A DNA stretch of 64,000 nucleotides from Cycas panzhihuaensis (taxonomy: Eukaryota > Cycadophyta). The notes below the pieces were generated by a model that was not told the origin of the DNA, did no database searches, and worked only from the letters and a program-made list of their open reading frames with translations. The stretch lies in the NCBI GenBank assembly GCA_023213395.1, contig CM041465.1, positions 28,279,741-28,343,740 of the forward strand, given 5' to 3'. Below, in pieces: positions 22,019 through 34,740 of the stretch (its first letter is position 1; each line of letters begins with the position of its first letter). Made by a program: the position numbers and the translations under genes.

Positions 22019-25000
22019 TGGAAGCGTGCCTATAGGGGTTCACTATAGATGAAACACTCTAGACAAATACTAAGACTACAAAAGGGGTCTAGAGGTCTCA
22101 AAGAAAGGATAGATCACCTTCAAAGGGCATTCACACATCAAAGCATAGGTTCAAGGACCCACAAATAGTACATTATCTTTCTCTTCCTTCTGGGTACCTT
22201 TCTTGGTTTGATTTAGGCAATGAGGTGTCTTCGAGTAGCTAAATAGACTAAAGAGAGATCTCCTATCCTTAGAGGGAGAGAAAATGAGCTAGACCTCCTT
22301 TTGAAAAAGGAAGCAAGTAAAGTAGGAGAGGGGTGATAGTAAGACGAAAGGTGGTTATAACAAGCCTACTTGAAGTCTAGAGGGTTGTTACAAAGGGAGC
22401 AGGTTTTTGTAGGTGTTGAGGCCTCAAGAAAGAGATAATGTTGTAACCATCTAATTTCAACTAAGTTGTAATCTCTTCTTGAGTGACAAGAAGATCTAGA
22501 GGGTGCAGGAGTGCAATGGAAAGGAGGGGTGAAGAAATGTCGTGAATATATCATGGTGACTCAGTTATGAAGTCTTCTTAGGTTACCAAAAAGAAGGGAA
22601 TAGTCTTTGAGTTTATGTTTACTTATATTGTAAGGTATGGTTTGGTCTTGTTTATGCAAGTTTAAGGTGGCATTTCAAACTCATACAAAGATGGCTACTA
22701 CCAAAGAAATGAAACATGTAAAAGACTAGAACAAGTACACAAACTAAACATGCAACTTTCCCCCTCTTTGGTCCCCCCATTCTCTTTAACTTATAAATGA
22801 ATGTTGTGAGCGCTAAAGGTATGGGAGGAGGAAAGGGAAAGGTTTGATGCAAGGTGTTGCCTTACGTGGGCACTCCTCCTCTTTAGTGGGAGGAGAATTG
22901 GATTCTTTAGGAAATAGAGGATCTAATAAATGTTTCTAAACAAATGTATGCAGAATGATATACTCTCTTTGTTTCCCTCCCCTTTATAACATGCAATGAA
23001 AGAAAAAACTTTTAAGAGAAATTTTCAATTCTTTCTTTCTCTTTTTTTGATTTTATGAAATCAAAAATGGAGTGGGGAATAAAGAGAGAAGGAGAAGGGT
23101 ATGTAAGAAAGAGTGTACCTGGTTGTGACATTCGGTGTTGTATTTCATTGCACCCCTTATTGATGCTCCTCATAATGCATCCCCATAATTTGTTGTTGCC
23201 TTCATTTCTATTGTTTTCTATAAAAGTTGTTAGAGTTGGAGGGAGGGGCTTTCTTATATTCCCCCAACATTCAAAATGAGGTTTACTTATCCTCCCGAAT
23301 CAAGAAATAATGCAAGAAAAGAAACAAAAATGAAGTGGAAGCAAAACTTAGAATAAATGAAATGTTACCCTTTTTGTGATATGTCACTTAGTTCATAAGA
23401 ACGGTCTCCAACCTATAGCATAAAGAGATCAAGTCTTCCCATAATCAATATATGTATGTATACATATATCCTTAATAAACAACATCAATATGTTGATGTG
23501 TAAACAAAAGGGGAAATAAATATGACGTTGTATGTTTCTTGTTTAATGATTCTTGTATGTGTGTGTAACAATCACAACATATGCAAGAAGAGGAGAAAAA
23601 GAGATGTTACAATAGGATGGAAAGATCCTCTAAATGGTGATAGATCCCTAAAAGCTATAGATAACTCACTTAGCTAGGGTTTGCAAGCTAATACAAGATC
23701 AATATGCATGTGTGTAGGCCTCACAAAGAACTAAAATCCTAAAACTAGCGATGGGACATAAGGAAAGGCACCTCAAAGCATGAGGGAGGGGATTACCTAG
23801 GTGAGAGGTGGCTTTAGGACTTAGAACTCCAGCCTATAGACCTCTTCACAAGCTCCCTTGGCTTGGTTTAGTTGCCTTCTTTTCATTTGGTCAGCGGATT
23901 TGGTGTGTGGAGGATGAGCAAAGTAGTGGAAAGGAGGTGCTACTTCCTTATACAAGATGGTCTAAAATCAATGCAGAACTAATCTAAGCTTAGAGCTAGG
24001 GTCATATACCTAAAAATAGCAAGGAAACAATCACAAAGAAAGAGATTCTTGTAAAGGAAAATCAGAAAAAATAGACTTACCATATAAGATTAATGGCTTT
24101 AGGTGAGAAGCAATGTTGGAGGAGAAGAAACCTCCATTTTGTAAAGGAAAGAAGGAGATCCCTTTCCATTTGATCAATTGGAAGTCCCTCCTTACTTAGT
24201 TTGGCTTGATCTTGGGCTATCCTCTCTTTGCTTGTGGAAAAAACCTATAATTTTTATGTTTAGGAGGAGTAGAAGAGAGTTGGAGAAGAGAGAATGAGAG
24301 AAGAGAGCTTGTTAGGGCTAAAAGTTGATGATTCTTGATTGATTGATGCCTAAATGAATTCAAAATTGGGGTTTTTTCTTTATTTAGGGAGGCCTTAAGG
24401 CTATTAAGGCTTGGTTTAGGCAAGTCTTAAGGTAGGGTTATGCATCATCTAGCTATAATTATAAGAACTAACCATTTGTAGCCATGGCTAGCCACATAAT
24501 AGTCAAACCGCAGACTTATTCACGGCACCACTAATATATTAGTGATGCACAACAATCAAAGTGGGATAGACAGAAATGTTTATGAGTTGGTAGTAGAAAC
24601 ACAAAACAATAAAATATAAATTAAAAAAGGGTGAGAAAGATGGAGTAAGCCCTAGAAGAGGCCTAAGACACCTCCTTAGAGGTCTATGCACTAACCTAAG
24701 ACCACTCTACATGCTAACAAGTCATGAAAATACGTGTCAAAGTCACACAATGGGGTTGGAACCTCATAAAAATGGTAACAATAGAGGTGCTAGAATATAA
24801 AGGGAGGCTAGGTAGTGAGTCTTAATGAGGTACATGGGGAAATCTCATAGCAAGCAAGCAATAGAAACTCTCAATAAACTACCTTGGATAGATAGAGGGG
24901 TAGATGAGGTAGAGAGAAGAAGGGGAATATGTAATTAAGTAAGTTTAGATGCACATAAGTTGAGCTACAAAGGCCCATGAGTACCTGTAGCCGGGAGGGA

Positions 25001-25226
25001 GATCACCTTGGATTTATCATGCCATTGGACTAGAGTCCTAATCGTCATAGGCAGAATGTCATGTATAGGCAAGCTAAACAAGCAAACCAACTGAGCCCTC
25101 AAGCAGTCATACAAATGTCACATACCATAGTAAGTGTAAAAATATGCTAGAGTGCAAGAAGTGAAACATATACCTAATTATACCTATGTGATGGAATCCT
25201 AATCCATTCTCAGTGGCTGGGAAATA
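22019..25226 (-). repeat. 5' LTR of element A
   Basis: 3208 bases from TGGAAGCG to GGGAAATA (terminal CA mutated to TA), matched to the 3' LTR piece at 2720-3662. It contains pyrimidine-rich tracts near 23020-23060. Small open frames in it (for example near 22366-22852 and 23055-23279) have no family match and are treated as chance. Confidence 0.85.
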
Positions 25227-25600
25227 ACTGGTACTATAGGGTCAAAATCTAGATGCCATTTTTCTTAAAAAAAGGCTTTTCTCCCTAGAATCCATGGGGC
25301 CCTCAATAAGATACTAACCATATCATCCTGGTTTGAGAATTTAAATATAATGCATCCTTGAGCTAATGCCATAACCTCCATCAGGTTCCTCAATTTCCAT
25401 CTATTGATTTCCGTTTTCCTAATGATGTTGAGTCTAGGTCTTAGACCTAAGAATTTACTAGCCAAACTATTCTCCCAGTACTTTTCATTTCTCTCAATAA
25501 GTTTCTTGGGAATAAGTATTTTTATCAAGTCATCTTAGACTATAGGATTTATTTCTAAGGGTTCCATTTCACCCTTGTTTAGTGCTTCCAAATATGATTT
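25227..25600 (-). pseudogene. LINE ORF1 remnant (DUF4283 domain)
   Basis: Minus strand 25265-25528 contains ENSLASKFLGLRPRLNII, MALAQGCIIFKFSNQDDM and RAPWILGRKAFF, followed after a frameshift by KWHLDFDPIVP up to the junction with element A. This is the order of the DUF4283 domain found in plant LINE ORF1 and related proteins (FLGLRP, then GPW, then KWxxxFDP). An upstream SYLEAL segment at about 25580-25600 also fits. The protein is cut by the insertion of A at 25226. The expected role is nucleic-acid binding in target-primed retrotransposition. Confidence 0.7.
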
Positions 25601-26696
25601 CCCCATAGGGAGGTTTTAAGTCTAGTTGTAATTACTTTTATCCCCCATATTCTCCATTATTTCATATCAAAATAAAATGGTTCTTACTATTGTGTAATCA
25701 TATTAACATCTCAAAATAGACATCAAGGAAAAAACTCTAAAAGAATCTAGGTTCCTCACCCCATAAACTAGAATCATGTGGAATATTACTTGAGTAAAGC
25801 TTCTCTAACCTTCTAATCTATGCTCTAATATGTCTCCTCCTGAGATCATATGGAGGGCCACTAAGTATTCTTCCCCTAGCTTGCTAAGGCCAAGCCTAAC
25901 CATAATCCTCACTTGGGCCAGAAAGGAGATCACTCATAGTAATCCTAATTAATAAACATTATTCCTTTGTCCTCACCTATGCGGAGATATTCTTCTAATT
26001 GAATCATTGTAAGGTAATCAATCATCCATTGGTTGCACTCTCCATTTGATTCTCCATCATCTTGGGTCTCCACTATCTCTAGTTGATCTAAGTGATGCTT
26101 CCTAGCCACCGTTTACTAGCTAGAACATCCCCTACCACCACCATCAATCCCTAACCCTATCTCACATAAAAAAATGTTACTCTGTTATCTCCAGTCCTCA
26201 TAACTTTGATCACTATCTTATCATGGTTGACCTAAACATCTTCTATGAAGATAATATGGATAAGGTGTTATAGTTTGGCCTTACTAAATTAAGACTTAGA
26301 GAGCTTGGCATATAGTTGGTATTTGGCCAAACATTTTAGGATTATCTTTAAATGGCAAGTATGAATAGCCATGCATATGTTATAAATGAGAATATCATCA
26401 AAGAAAACAATAAAAAAATTCCTAATGTAAGGGGCAAATACTTATTCATAAGGAATTGAAATATAGCTAGGGTATTGACATAAAATTTGAAGTGATCATG
26501 GTGTATATGAAATATAGTTTTGTGATGGTCTTTAAGTATAATTAGGATTTGATAGTTGAATGTATAGGAATAGGGTAAAACACAACACACCTAGTGAAAT
26601 AGGACCTAAGGTATAGAAATGTGTATGTGAGGGATATGGTGTGAACTAATGCCCTACTTAGGGCCCTCATACACCACTTGGATGTAGGTGTGGGGC
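25601..26696 (-). mobile_element. Upstream LINE-derived or unassigned DNA between elements A and B
   Basis: This 1.1-kb stretch continues the LINE remnant on its upstream side. No further domain is certain; the open frame at 26348-26590 is low-complexity. It ends at 26696, just before the 3' LTR of element B. Confidence 0.4.
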
Positions 26697-29003
26697 TGGA
26701 TTATGCTTCTACATGGCTAGAGGATGAACTGACTTAGTCAACACATGCAAATATATTTATGTCTAATATGGGTCTAATAATGGGAGAAATCCTATAGCAA
26801 GTTAGATGGAATACACACCTAAATATATCTATATGCTCTTTAATTTTAATATAAATAAGAAAATCACACTAGCTAGTGGTATAATCTTGTCCTGTGAGTT
26901 CGAAGACTCATAACTATATGATCTTCTTATTCATTTAGGCTTTTGAATTTAACACCCAAGAGTTACTATGAAATGCAACAATGCAATGTGGCATGCAAGA
27001 GAGGAAAATGAAAATCTACTTTTCTTTTTGGGATTTTGAATTTTTTCTTTTTCTTCTTTTATCTTTTATCTTTTCAAGAAAGGGATAGATAAGATAGCTA
27101 AAAATGAAAATAAATTTCTTTTCTCTCTTTTTTTTTTTTGAGGAAATGAAACAAGAAAGCCTAATAAAAAGAAAGCAACTTTTTCTCTTTTTTTTTTTTC
27201 TTATTTTCTTTCAAGAAAGAAAGAGATAAGGCAAATGAAAAATCTAATGTGTTTCCTTTTATCCTTTTCCTTTTTGTTGATATTCCCTATTGCTTAAAAA
27301 GAGGAAATGAAGGGAGAAGAGGAGGAGGCATACATGGAATTGGTATAGTGTTCTCCTCCAATCTTCATCCCTTCTTAGTGTGTTAAAAGTAGGCTTGGGG
27401 TGTGACTCAAACAAGATTATCTATCTATCTATCTATCTATATATTCTATGCAAAATCTAGCAACATTTCCACTTGTCAAATTATATTGTAATGTAAAAAA
27501 CATTTATGACAAAACTAAAAACAAAGGTGAAAATAAGTATAACTAGGGTAGGTTAGAGTTACCTCTCTTAGTTATGGGCATATGATCTCACCTTGATGAG
27601 ATAATATAATGGAAAATCTTAAGTATGAGTTGAGTGAATGGGCTTCTTAATCCTTTGAGACCTACAATAAAAATGAGTGCTCTAATTGCAAGGGCAGTGA
27701 CTAATAAACTCCAAACAATGCTATACTATTACAATATTTCATTAAGAAATGACAAGAAATAATTAATAAAAATATGCAAATCCAACTTGGTGAGTTAGAG
27801 AGTAGTAGAGCCTAAAAAATGGTTCTAATGTCCCATAAATATCACTAGCACTCTAAGTTGTACTTGAATGCTAGTCTCCCCCTATAAGTTCTTTGAATCC
27901 TATGGGTCAAAAAATAATAATAGGTGAGGGAAATATGCAAGAAGTAAGATGAGGCTAAGCTATATTCAACCTTTCAAGTGAGAAAGCAATAAAATCCTAA
28001 AAGCAATAGAAATACACTCACCAATATGGTTTTGGGAGGATTACCTTATTCCAACAAGATAGAGGATGCTAATGGTTAAAAGATCTCCACTTGAGGGTGC
28101 TTTAATGGTGTTAAAAGATGGATCCTAAAGCAAGTAAGTCAAAGAAAGTAAGGTAGATCAAGTGGCAACATATTCCTATTATAAATTCAATAGCATGATG
28201 GTATTACATTTACAAGTCAACTTGACCTCTTATTCCAATGGAAAAATAGGATGATTTATAATTGAGGGTGGGGTTGAGAAGGGTGGTTTTTATCCCACAA
28301 TATAGGAGAAAATAAGGGGAGCAAATCCATAGATTTAGATAAAAAACATATAAGAAAGAGGAGTTTTTGGTATGACTTGGACTCTTGGGTAATAAAAAAC
28401 TAACATGCACTAATCTAGACCCAATAGGCACTACCTTGGACTGACAATAAGTAATAAATGAGTTGACTATCACTATTAAGATAAAAATTGGAGAGGTAAC
28501 AATCATACCATAAAATCTCTTTGTAGTACTATTAAATCATTCATGATATTATAAATGTTTTTGTAGTACTATTATTGAGGCAAAAAAACTAAGCAGTCTA
28601 GAAATAATCAAGGTGGAGTAGTGAAAAATACATACAATAAGTTGAGAAACATATCAATGACTAAGTATGAGTGGAAATAAGGACAAAACAAAGTAGATAA
28701 TGATGAGATAAGACATTAAAACCAATTATAATAGGACTAAAAGAATTTTACAGGGGTACTAAAATATCTTTTCCAACCTAAGGAGCCTAATGGGTGTAGA
28801 GATAACCAACAATTGGGATTATACTCCTCATCAACTAAAAATGTATATATGGTTCACCAAGTAGATCAAATAAGCAAGCAAAATATATGCTCAGTATCTA
28901 AGATCATGATATAAGAAATTAATGAAATGTTAAGAGACATGAATTATACCTTCACTTCCCTATATGTCATGATGTCTATGCTATTATTAAAAGCTAGGAA
29001 ACA
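26697..29003 (-). repeat. 3' LTR of element B
   Basis: Right end GGAAACA at 29003 is followed by the polypurine tract. The left end TGGATTATGCTTCTACATGG resembles the C LTR edge TGGATGCGCATCTACGAGAT, giving about 2.3 kb. It contains pyrimidine runs at 27040-27300 and a (TCTA)n microsatellite at 27420-27445. The left edge is less certain than the right. Confidence 0.65.
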
Positions 29004-29018
29004 CTACTCCCTTAGAAG
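29004..29018 (-). other. Polypurine tract of element B
   Basis: Minus-strand CTTCTAAGGGAGTAG abuts the LTR start TGTTTCC, matching the tracts of A and C with two changes. Confidence 0.7.
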
Positions 29019-29287
29019 TAAAGCCTCTTCAACTTGTGGCTAGAAGATGGTGAATATTGCTAATACAAATCATGTCAATCCCATGATAAACTCCTATGTA
29101 TGGAATGAAGAGCTATGTATACCATATTTTTACATCATTAGCAGATGATCAGAGGGTGTTACCCTTAGTTTATCCTTATTAGTAAGCTATGCCATAGGTT
29201 TACTTAGCTAAAAAGGATTATGAGTCAGTTACTAGATCAATTTAAGTATGCTAATGGCCATAATAAACCTAGAAAAGTACGAATGAT

Positions 29288-29690
29288 GGCCACCATAATT
29301 TATCCTCATTAGTGGCTATCTTTAAAAGTGGTACCATATGGTTGAGGGATTGCCCCAACAATAAGATAAGATGGGCATCATGGATTAGAGTTAGGCTCAA
29401 AAGCCATATACCTTAGATAAATAGAGTGGTGCCCTAAATACCTAAGGGGAAAGACTTGAAAGTCAAGGGTAGGTCACCACAAATTAACATTACTAATAAC
29501 CATCTTTCAAATGAATATCAAGTGGTTAAGGGATTACCCAAATGATAAGACAAGATGGGTATCAAGGCCTAAGATTAGGATTGGAAGCTATAGATCTTGG
29601 ATAAATAGGGAAATGCTTTGAATACCCAAGGGGAAGGACACAAAAGTCAAATGTGAGACGCCATAGTTTAAACTCATTAGTGGTTGTCTT
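29288..29690. repeat. About 184-bp tandem duplication in element B
   Basis: A unit starting near CCACCATAATTTATCCTCATT (29290) recurs at about 29474 and again partly at 29657 (GCCATAGTTTAAACTCATTAG). Single-copy relatives exist in A near 4183 and C near 44877, so B has amplified a family-specific 3' segment. The following 29720-29900 is T-rich low-complexity DNA. Confidence 0.7.
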
Positions 29691-30229
29691 TAAGAGGAGG
29701 AGTTATTTAGGCTTATCTTGGAGGTATATTTTTGGGTTTTTTTTATGTTTTATATTTTTTTTTGTATTTTAATGATTTATATTATTTTTTAAATTAATTT
29801 ATTTGTTTTATATTTTTGAGATTTTTATAATATTTTTTAAAAATATTTTTAATGATTTTTTTTAATTTTTGTGCTTTTTGCTTTGTGCAATATGTATGAA
29901 AATGAATTAAGTGGGTAATAAAGCAATAAAGAGGATGACGTTGTGCAGATTAAGGAGCAGTGCACCTTAGGATAGGCATAACATTATCAACTATATACAA
30001 ATATGCATAGTAATTTACTCTTATTTTGGAGCATGGGTGGCATTTTAAGCTCTCACTAGAGTATAAGGAAAGCTTCACAGCGCTAGCTTCTAAGATGGGA
30101 TAAGAGTGCCCAAGGTTGTCATCATAGTTTAACTTTTTTAGTGAGTGCCCCTCAAAGGTTATAATAAAAAGGTTTAATTCCTAGGCATGTGTCCTAATGA
30201 TGGGTCCATTGGGCCATAGAAGAATCATC

Positions 30230-30640
30230 CACCCACGGTAAATGACACTCAATAATGAAGGTAACTAATCTTTCAGTCTTAGAATTCAAACCTCATAAGA
30301 TATGGTAAATAGAGATAGAGGAAAACTGGGCCAAAAGAAACCTAGCATGATGGGCAAGGACACTCAACTATGGGCAATAAACCTGATAGACCCATGTAAG
30401 CTAGGATATAATAAGCTAGGAGTCAGAATACAACATAATAGGGTTGTAATGGACATATAAAGCATTAGTTAAAGCTTATATTATGGTACTATACTCACTA
30501 TATTATTGGTTGTTATGAGAAAATAAACTCCAAAGCATGTGAATGTATATTTAAAGTGATCTCGAATGGTCCAAACTGTAGAAGAAGGGCTAGGGTTCCA
30601 ATGGCTACACCTATTAGTGTGGACAATCAATGCCATGGGG
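30230..30640 (-). pseudogene. Decayed RNase H-like domain of element B
   Basis: Identified by DNA-level alignment with A (4322-4711): the segment around 30480-30640 (including CTACACCTATTAGTGTGG and the upstream TTATATTATGGTACTATACTC) follows the same order as the catalytic block of A and C. The protein is barely readable. Boundaries are approximate. Confidence 0.45.
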
Positions 30641-31004
30641 ATATGCAAAGGAAACTCAAAGTAAACTCACTAAATAATGGGAGATAGTGGGAATCAACCA
30701 ATGTCATGAGGACTTAGGTTGGTGTGTAAACTTTGATTGAGACAATAAGTAATACTCGATCCCTAGGAGTTACAGTGCATTAGTATCATGACCACTTTTA
30801 GAATCCATAATAGACTCTAATTATGCCAAATAGGTTTCAATCATGATCAAGACCATGCTAGTTCTAAATAACTAGATTTGAAGGTCCTAAGATGACCCAT
30901 ATAATTAGATCTAAACAATGTGTCACAGATAGGGACGAGATTGACATATAACCTATGCAAGATGCCAACTAGGTGGTGGCGAATATACTTCTCTAATAAA
31001 TCAT

Positions 31005-31096
31005 CTCTCTCTCTCTCTCTCTTAATACACACACATATATGTGTATATATATATATGTATGTGTATGTATGTATGTATACATACATACATACATAA
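31005..31096. repeat. Compound microsatellite (CT)n, (TA)n, (ATGT)n
   Basis: A CT run at 31005-31021 is followed by CA, TA and ATGT/ATAC repeats to 31096. The 79-codon minus frame across it (30847-31086) is a repeat artefact. Confidence 0.9.
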
Positions 31097-31749
31097 AACC
31101 ATTATGGTATGAAGCAAGTGTAATGATGAGTCAACCCATGGGGAAGCAGGGCAAACACATTATGCTAATAATGCTTTAATAGATTACACAACTAGAATGT
31201 GAGGGGATAATGATGAGGGTCAAACCATGGGATATCAAGGATCAGTCATGGGTCATGATAAGTGCCATATCATGGGACATACATGGAATAAGATCCTTAG
31301 GTCAGTGACCATGAGGAACTAAGAATACTTATTACAATGAGGGCTAAACAAGATGCAGTATAGGCTCATAACAAAGCAACGAATTTGAAGGGATAATAGG
31401 TGCATACAAGCAAAGTCATAATTCAAAGCCATAAGTTAAAGAAATAAGTAATGTATAAGCAAAATGTCATGTAGATAATGCCAATGTAGGGTCACTGGGG
31501 GTGCTAAAGCTCAATCAAAGGGTCTACCAGGGGCAATGAAAGACCTATGGGATGACAACATGGCTAGGTAAAGGCCATAATAGCAAGGGAAAGAGATATA
31601 AGCACTAGTATGAAAATGATAAATCCATCTTAGAAGGTAAAAATAAGAATAGAATGTCAGAAGGAGGTGGTATTTAAGCAATACTTAAAACATGGTTAGT
31701 TATCATGAGTATGAAATCATAATGCATGAGGCTCAACATAATGTGACCT

Positions 31750-33620
31750 ATGGATACTAGTTTATATTCATGGGGGAGTCTCATGCCCCTATGGGGAAGA
31801 AGGGGATACTATTACAGTAAAGGGTGCCATTGTAGGCATAAAGTAGGGTCACACCCTGTGGGTATGAAACCATAAGATAACAAATATAGTTTAGGCTCAT
31901 TTTAGAGTTGAACCAAAAGGCAAAAAAGTATGAAATTAAAAGGAAACACATTTTGGTTATTATTTTTTTAGAGTTTTATAGTCTTTTTTTCTTATTTTCT
32001 AAAATAATATCTATAAATCAAAGTTTATACTTGTGATAGAGTATAGCACCCCCATGGGAAAAGGCCTCACCAATGGCTAAAAATACGCAATAAAGTAATG
32101 TACCTAGTGTGGCAAGATGCCCCTAATAGAGGCATTACATGGCAAGAACGATGATAGTTTAGGGTCATTTTGGAGAAATGTATTCCTCCAATAAGGGCAA
32201 ACCTCTACCTATGGTAAAGGATGGGGTGATTAATAGGCACAGTGAGATGTCATGCCCCTAGTGAGGGTGATGTACATCATGAATGAAGGTAGTTTAAGCT
32301 TATTTCAAAGCTAAAATCACATGTTTAAGGGTTGACATAGGTGTAACTAGGCACAATATAGGGTACAACTAAGTGCGACTGGGTACAATCAAGTGTAACT
32401 AGGTATAACTCAAGGTATGACCAATTATTACTAGGTATAATCAAGTAATACTAGGTATAACCAAGTGTGACTATGTATAATAAAGTGAGACTAAGTTTAA
32501 CATGTTGTAATTAGATCATAACTAAAATATAGCTAGGTCATAATAACTATAACCAAGTCATAATCAACTATGACCAGGTCATAATGATTGTGACCATATT
32601 GCAAGTAGACTATAATTAGATCATAGAATTCTGACCAAGTCATATAATTATGACTAGATTACAGCTAGATTATGACTAGATCATAAAGTTACAACCAAAA
32701 CTATAATCAAATCTTAAATTAAAGTATCTCTTATATGTAATATACCAAAAACAACTAGTATATTTATATAATGGATAGTGCCCTTATGGGGAATGCCCAT
32801 GGGGAAGAAGGGAAGCTTATTTTAGGGCAAAAAATTTCGTTGTAGGTAGAAGGTGGAGTCACACCCCATGGGCACAAAAACCACTACAAAATAAATGTAG
32901 TTTAGGATTATTTCAAAGCTAAATCAAAGGGCAAAAGCTAGGGGATTCAAATACAACTAAATGAAAAGCATATTTTCAGGTACTTTTAGAGATTTTATAG
33001 TTTTTCTTTTCGGTTTTTAAATGGCATTTATAAATGATAGGATATATTGATAATAGAGTATAGAATACCCCCATGGGACAAGATTCCACCAGTGGCTAAG
33101 GACTTAATAGGATAATAGGCACGACATGATGGGATTCCCTTAATGAGGGAAATACATATCATGAACAAAGGTAGTTTAAGCTTATTTCAGAGTAATGTGT
33201 AACGAGGTTGCAACCCAAGTATGACTAGGTATAACCTAAAATACAACCATGTTATAATACAAGTATGATTAGGTATAACCTATAGAATAACCTAGTTGGA
33301 ATTTGAGTATGACTAGGTATAATCCAAAGTACAACTAGGTTGCAATCCAAGTATGACTAGGTAAGACTCGAGGTACAACAAGGTTATAGTCCAAGTATGA
33401 CCAAGTACAACCTAAAGTATAACTAAGTTATAAGATCACAACTATGATGACTGGAGTGTTACCATTTTATGCTCATAGAGGAGGATAGTGCCCCTATGGG
33501 GTGAAATCTCTTCTTGTGGAAGAGGATAGGGTGGAGTAAATAAGCATAACATGATGATATACCCCAAGTGAGAGCAATGCACATCATGACTCAAGGTAGT
33601 TTAAGCTAATTTTAGAGTAG
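31750..33620. repeat. Duplicated ~1-kb blocks and short tandem arrays in the B 3' region
   Basis: Blocks near 31770-32090 and 32770-33100 are diverged copies of each other (CCCCTATGGGGAAGAAGG, a TTTTAGAGxTTTTATAGT segment, a CACCCCCATGGGA segment). Each is followed by copies of the GTAGTTTAGGCTCATTT motif. A loose array of TAACTAGGTA-like units fills 32335-32720. A clearer 44-bp array (AGTATGACTAGGTATAACCT at the start of each unit) fills about 33208-33430 with five copies. No gene is visible. Confidence 0.75.
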
Positions 33621-34072
33621 GTACCTCATGATGGCATCCCCCTAATGAGGGCAATGCAACATACGTCTAAAATGAAGGGGGGGATCTGAGAAGTATAGGT
33701 CATGATCAGGCTCAAAGAAAGAGATGGATATGAATAGATAATAGATAGTGGATATCTCATGGGGTAATACTGACTCAAATTCACCATTTGAATCATGGGT
33801 ATAAAGGGCTTGATCAAAATTGAGCTGTAAGATGATGGGGTATGAGAGATCCCACATACTCCAAATAAGATTTATAGTTTATAGTAAGGAAATCAAACGA
33901 GTTTTGGTGCTTGATTATGGCCAAGACCATGAGGGAGTAGTATGTGAGGATCATGGGATAATATCCACATCAGCATCGGGCCAAGGGGCATCCTTTTAAA
34001 AGTTTTCTCGAGTAGGAGATAAAGGTAGAGGCTGACTTAGGTCTAATAGTTATAGGGGGTGATCAAGTGTCC

Positions 34073-34429
34073 TTAAAGAAGGACCAAAAGGAGGGGAAAC
34101 ATCCTTATCAAATAGTTTCCATAGTGTATAAGAGAAAAGAGCCACCCACTATGTAGGGCCTCATAGTCCTTAACGTCTGACTCAGGGTTACTAAATATGG
34201 TAAGGTAACCATAACTACCTATGCTAATAGGGGCAAAACAAACCAAATTTGGTCTAGGTAGGGGTATATCTTTATCATGGTAAAGACTTAGGGCCTTGAA
34301 GAAGGCCTTTAAGGGAAGGATAGGGATCATTGAGATTGTTATCCTCAATATCAAAGGTAGCTTGGCAAGTTGGGAGAGACGTTCAAGAAGGAGGAAGCTC
34401 ATGAGCCTTAAGTCACACTTGTCCCTCAT
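34073..34429 (-). pseudogene. Protease-RT linker region of element B
   Basis: A 118-codon minus frame with ISIGSYGYLTIFSNPES, aligned with GVGSYGYLASFSDDES in element C. There is no enzyme motif. Coding similarity to the family stops just left of this, so everything from RT onward has been deleted in B. Confidence 0.6.
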
Positions 34430-34489
34430 GGATAAATTTAAGTTATCCCTAAAGCAAAGAATATACTACCTTATTCAATCCAACCAAGG

Positions 34490-34740
34490 TCATCTTAAGA
34501 GCAAGTTGTAATCAACATTGATATCAGGGATGATGATGTTAGTAGGGATAGTCTTATCTTCAAGATTGAGAAGTAGGATGATGGTCCCAAGAGGTGCCTT
34601 CCCAATCTCATCATACTTTTGGAATTTATAAGGGATAGGATCGAGAGATTTGATGCCCAATTTCTTGAGCATCTAAATAAGCATATCATTAACTAAAGAG
34701 TCATTATCGATAATAATTCTCTTCAGGGTAAAGTTAGGAG
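34490..34740 (-). pseudogene. Protease remnant of element B
   Basis: Minus-strand frame with LGIKSLDPIPYKFQKYDE and DINVDYNLLL, matching the A and C proteases. The active-site loop reads IIDNDSLVND near 34690-34720 (D-N-D-S), with a stop after it. Confidence 0.7.

Larger units (their letters stand above)
2720..25226 (-). mobile_element. Ty3/gypsy Tat/Ogre-like element A (3' LTR cut by F; contains G)
   Basis: A minus-strand LTR retrotransposon of about 22.5 kb within the window, or about 16 kb after removing the nested chromovirus G. Order along its strand: 5' LTR 22019-25226, primer site, gag, protease, linker, RT, RNase H, integrase (split by G), antisense PMD gene, second RNase H-like domain, polypurine tract, and the right part of the 3' LTR at 2720-3662. 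All genes carry stops and frameshifts, so it is dead. It inserted into a LINE remnant whose DUF4283 ORF resumes at 25227. Its far end lies left of the window beyond F. Confidence 0.85.

Noticed and set aside
30847-31086. 79-codon frame with YIYIYT repeats
   Set aside because: Runs through a compound microsatellite.
32335-33430. CRISPR-like array
   Set aside because: Units are directly adjacent and diverged, without constant repeats separated by unique spacers, in a plant retroelement.
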